This document shows positions 27,164 through 29,630 of a DNA stretch of 29,630 bases, one piece after another; within the stretch, counting starts at the first letter, position 1; each line of letters begins with the position of its first letter. The stretch is from a bacterium. Its GTDB lineage: Bacteria; JAGOBX01. The notes under the pieces were generated by a model. That model did not search any database, had not been told where the DNA came from, and worked only from the letters and a program-made list of their open reading frames with translations. The stretch lies in the NCBI GenBank assembly GCA_029551925.1, contig JAKPEO010000123.1, positions 1 to 29,630 of the forward strand. Reading direction: 5' to 3'. The position numbers and the translations under genes were made by a program.

Positions 27164-28483
27164 TTATTTTGCATTTATTATATCTGCAATTTTTTTGGTT
27201 AATAATTTTCGTGTGAATTTTTTTCTGATTTCAATATTTCTATTAAAATTTAATTCCGCGTTATTTTCAAAAAAAAGATTATAGATTTTTAAAAATTTTT
27301 CGGATATGTCATCAAGCGAACTAGTATCAGCTACAATGCCAAAATTATTTTGAGTAATTAATTTTTCAGCTTCGCCATTTTTAGGAACAACAGCAAATAT
27401 CGGTCTTGCCGCGCCAATGTATTCAAATAATTTACCGGTCAGCACCACAGTCCCTTCTTTTTCACCGATAATCAATAAAAGCAAATCAGCAGCTATCAAT
27501 CTTTTAATGCTTTCTTTATGCGGCTCTAAATTTATAAATTCAAAAACATTTTGTAATTTTAATTTTTTGATTCTACGATGTTCGAACGCAGGAATATGTC
27601 CACATAATTGGATATGTAATTTTGTTAAATCTATTTTTTTTTCAATTTCTAATTTTTTTAACGCTCCACAAAAATTTGATAAATTGCGCCAGTCATTTAA
27701 TGACCCAGAATACACGATATTTAGTATTTTCGTTTCTGGCTGTATATATATTTTTTTATCAGAAAAATTAAAATCGGCCTCGTCAAAACCGTTAGTTATT
27801 ACTTTAAATTTGCTTTCAGATAATTTATATTTTTCGACAAAAGAATTTTTTACTGAATCAGTAGCACAAACTATATAATCAGCATATTGCAAAGTTTTTA
27901 ATTCTAAAAATTCCTCAATTTTTTTTATGATTTTTAATGGATAATTATACACTTCATTTTCAGTCCAAGTATCGCGAAAATCAGCAATCCATCGGATTTC
28001 TGGCAGAATTAATTTTATCAATAGTCCAATGATATTAGTAGAATGCGGTGGCGCAGTAGTAATAATATTTTTAATTTTTTTTTGGTCTATTAATTGTAAT
28101 GCTTTGCTTAATGCAAAAGGCAACCATAAAATTTTGTAGTCTGGGATAAATATTAAAGAAGCAATCCATTCGCAAATTTTTGAAAATTTTGAAGAGCTCT
28201 CTATCCCGATAATTTCAGAAGTTTGAATTTTATTTTTTCTCTTTTTAAAATAAAGATATATTTTTTTTAAATCTATTGTCATGGTGCGATGAATATCTGG
28301 CGGCTGCAAATATTCATTCAATAATGATTCATCTATTGATTGATAATATTTTTCGTTAATTGTAAGGACAACAGGTACGATATTATACTCCGGAAAATAT
28401 CTGACGAACTTGTGAATACGCATAACTCCGCCGCCGGCAAAAGGCGGATAATCGTGCGCTATTATTAAAACATTATTATTCAT
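27164..28483 (-). CDS. Glycosyltransferase, GT4-like (GT-B fold)
   Basis: A 439-residue cytoplasmic protein. The N-terminal Rossmann half starts NVLIIAHDYPPFAGGGVMR with the glycine-rich acceptor loop; the C-terminal half shows IVYSGSLNDWRN, LLLIIGEKEGTVVLTGKLFE and YIGAARPIFAVVPKNGEAEK, where E354 corresponds to the nucleotide-sugar-binding Glu of GT4 enzymes. It probably builds an envelope polysaccharide; donor and acceptor are unknown. It overlaps the upstream TPR gene by 4 bases (ATGA) without its own Shine-Dalgarno, so translation is coupled. Confidence 0.87.
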   Translation of the reverse strand: MNNNVLIIAHDYPPFAGGGVMRIHKFVRYFPEYNIVPVVLTINEKYYQSIDESLLNEYLQPPDIHRTMTIDLKKIYLYFKKRKNKIQTSEIIGIESSSKFSKICEWIASLIFIPDYKILWLPFALSKALQLIDQKKIKNIITTAPPHSTNIIGLLIKLILPEIRWIADFRDTWTENEVYNYPLKIIKKIEEFLELKTLQYADYIVCATDSVKNSFVEKYKLSESKFKVITNGFDEADFNFSDKKIYIQPETKILNIVYSGSLNDWRNLSNFCGALKKLEIEKKIDLTKLHIQLCGHIPAFEHRRIKKLKLQNVFEFINLEPHKESIKRLIAADLLLLIIGEKEGTVVLTGKLFEYIGAARPIFAVVPKNGEAEKLITQNNFGIVADTSSLDDISEKFLKIYNLFFENNAELNFNRNIEIRKKFTRKLLTKKIADIINAK

Positions 28484-29187
28484 TTTTTTGAGGAGAGCAA
28501 TTCTCTGACTTTTTTGGAAATTTCAGAATAATGATTTTTTATTTCGTCAATAGCGCCACCAAAATTTATCGCTTTTGTTATTGCTAATGTCGCGGCTTTG
28601 ATATTATTTAAAAGATAATGTCCCCACGCTACGCTGTCTAAAATATTTGGATTATTCGGCTGTTTTTTTAACGCTTGATTGCAGAGTTCCATTGCTTTTT
28701 CTATTGATTGATTATTCATCATTAATAGATAACCATAATTATTCATAGCATTAGAATTTTCTGGCGCTGTTTTATAAGCGAGCTCATAATATTCTAATGC
28801 TTTTTTATAGTCATTTTTTTTAAAATAATAATAACCAATACCTGACAGCGCTATTTTATTGTTTTTTTCAAATTCTGTTACTTGCTGGAATGTTTGCAAA
28901 GCAATATCATCATTTTCTAAAATAAAATTTATATAACCTTTAAGAAGTAATAATTGCAGTTTAACTACATATTCAATATCTTCTTTAAATGCCAATTCAA
29001 TTTCTTCGAGCGCTTCTTTATAATATTTTAAATTTGAATAGCATATAGCAAGATAATAATGAATTTTCGAATCATAATCGTCTTTTTGCAACGCTTCTGT
29101 GAATGCTACGATAGCAAGCGTGTATTCTTTATTATTCAAATAATTTATTGCTTGTTTTAGTAATGAAATATTTTCGTTATTAGTCAT
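28480..29187 (-). CDS. Tetratricopeptide-repeat protein
   Basis: A 235-residue protein with no signal peptide, made almost wholly of TPR units: AINYLNNKEYTLAIVAFTEA, YLAICYSNLKYYKEALEEIE, YINFILENDDIALQTFQQV, GYYYFKKNDYKKALEYYELA, NYGYLLMMNNQSIEKAMELC, and a last partial one. It is most likely a cytoplasmic protein-interaction scaffold. It overlaps the glycosyltransferase gene by 4 bases, and such TPR-glycosyltransferase pairs are frequent in polysaccharide loci. A TATAAT at 29198-29203 lies just before the ATG and would give an almost leaderless mRNA, but no good -35 is seen. Confidence 0.85.
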   Translation of the reverse strand: MTNNENISLLKQAINYLNNKEYTLAIVAFTEALQKDDYDSKIHYYLAICYSNLKYYKEALEEIELAFKEDIEYVVKLQLLLLKGYINFILENDDIALQTFQQVTEFEKNNKIALSGIGYYYFKKNDYKKALEYYELAYKTAPENSNAMNNYGYLLMMNNQSIEKAMELCNQALKKQPNNPNILDSVAWGHYLLNNIKAATLAITKAINFGGAIDEIKNHYSEISKKVRELLSSKK

Positions 29188-29233
29188 AATGTCGTTTATT
29201 ATACTTTAAATAAAGAAAAAATAAAGAAAAAAC

Positions 29234-29261
29234 TTGACATTTTTTTTTTTATTAATATAAT
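29234..29261 (+). promoter_or_regulatory. Sigma-70-type promoter of tRNA-Gly
   Basis: Consensus TTGACA (29234-29239), a 16-nt spacer made mostly of T, and consensus TATAAT (29256-29261). The predicted start near 29268 is 8 bases before the mature tRNA 5' end. Confidence 0.85.
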
Positions 29262-29275
29262 GAATGCCAAAATAA

Positions 29276-29351
29276 GCGGGTGTAGCTCAGATGGTAGAGC
29301 ATCACGTTGCCAACGTGGTTGTCGCCGGTTCGATCCCGGTCACCCGCTCCA
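29276..29351 (+). tRNA. tRNA-Gly (GCC anticodon)
   Basis: Cloverleaf: acceptor GCGGGTG with CACCCGC, D-arm GCTC/GAGC, anticodon stem CACGT/ACGTG with loop TGCCA core (anticodon GCC, Gly), T-arm CCGGTTCGATCCCGG. The discriminator is T (29348) and CCA is encoded at 29349-29351. Confidence 0.97.
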
Positions 29352-29388
29352 AATCAAATATAAATAACACCTTTTAAAACAAATGTAA

Positions 29389-29630
29389 ATTAATAGTGGA
29401 CTGAAAAGTAAAGACAAAAAAAATCAAACGAATTTGAAATTTTGTATTGACGCATTAAATAAAGCATTGGCGAAATATCCGGCGCCAGAAATTTTTAATA
29501 CAGATCAAGGTTCTCAATTTACTTCTGAAAATTTTTGTAAAATCCTTATTGATAAAGATATTAAAATTTCAATGAATTCTACTGGCAGAGCGCTTGATAA
29601 TATTTTTGTTGAGCGTTTTTTTAGAACGCT
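29389..29630 (+). pseudogene. 5'-truncated IS3-family transposase (OrfB integrase core) remnant
   Basis: The open frame after a stop at 29386-29388 reads, among others, NLKFCIDALNKALAKYP, EIFNTDQGSQFTSENF and GRALDNIFVERFFRT, the second half of an IS3-type DDE integrase core. The second catalytic Asp is in NTDQGSQF and the Glu in DNIFVERF; the first Asp and the whole N-terminal part are absent. No start codon or Shine-Dalgarno is apparent and no OrfA or terminal inverted repeat is visible before it. The fragment begins about 40 bases after tRNA-Gly and runs off the window, so the 3' end may be intact. It is probably the decayed left side of an insertion. Confidence 0.85.

Overview
The window is about 29.6 kb from a strongly AT-rich bacterial chromosome that uses the standard code; TAA is an ordinary stop in the genes checked. 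Vegetative promoters are easy to read (TTGACA, 16-17 nt, TATAAT-like). Many genes, including the whole ribosomal/RNA polymerase block, have clear Shine-Dalgarno sequences, while several accessory genes have none. The gene set (long ribosomal/RNA polymerase operon, Asp23/AmaP pair, K+-dependent-type membrane pyrophosphatase, RibBA fusion, GT-C-like membrane proteins) fits an uncultured bacterial lineage such as Omnitrophota or Elusimicrobiota, but the phylum cannot be fixed from sequence inspection alone.

Layout. (1) 1-14027, all minus strand: the classic transcription/translation cluster, read from high to low coordinates as rpmG - tRNA-Trp - secE - nusG - rplK - rplA - rplJ - rplL - [hairpin plus U-tract] - rpoB - rpoC - [own promoter] - rpsL - rpsG - fusA (fusA runs off the left edge). 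(2) 14166-20850, minus strand: a tightly packed run ribE - ribBA - secreted TPR protein - PTPS-related membrane protein - DUF2079-like membrane protein. (3) 20960-23700, plus strand: asp23-like - amaP-like - DUF362/ferredoxin protein - rsmE, closed by a bidirectional terminator. (4) 23816-26558, minus strand: a single-domain response regulator followed by the membrane pyrophosphatase. (5) 26689-27159, plus strand: a stand-alone cyclic-nucleotide-binding protein, divergent from the response regulator. (6) 27164-29187, minus strand: TPR protein and GT4-type glycosyltransferase. (7) 29234-29630, plus strand: tRNA-Gly(GCC) with a strong promoter, then a 5'-truncated IS3-family transposase remnant reaching the right edge.

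The most striking observation is in rpoC. The beta-prime gene is interrupted by one in-frame TAA at 5544-5546, inside the near-universal GPxLKxxQCGLPK segment, with perfect reading-frame continuity on both sides and an ATG three codons after the stop. Either this is a one-base sequence error or recent nonsense mutation, or the organism makes beta-prime as two polypeptides (about 353 and 1046 residues) or by stop readthrough. This is not the cyanobacterial rpoC1/rpoC2 split point. Smaller points are a Cys at a usually Arg position in RpoB, a zinc-type L33 with three of its four cysteines, a perfect 17-bp attenuator-like stem between rplL and rpoB, and annotated starts that should move (rpsL, rpoC, the cNMP-binding protein). 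No CRISPR, prophage or obviously new defence system is visible. No gene-free stretch exceeds 300 bases; the longest are 10361-10567 (attenuator and rpoB leader) and 13966-14165 (promoter for the rpmG operon, then nothing recognisable in 14028-14165).
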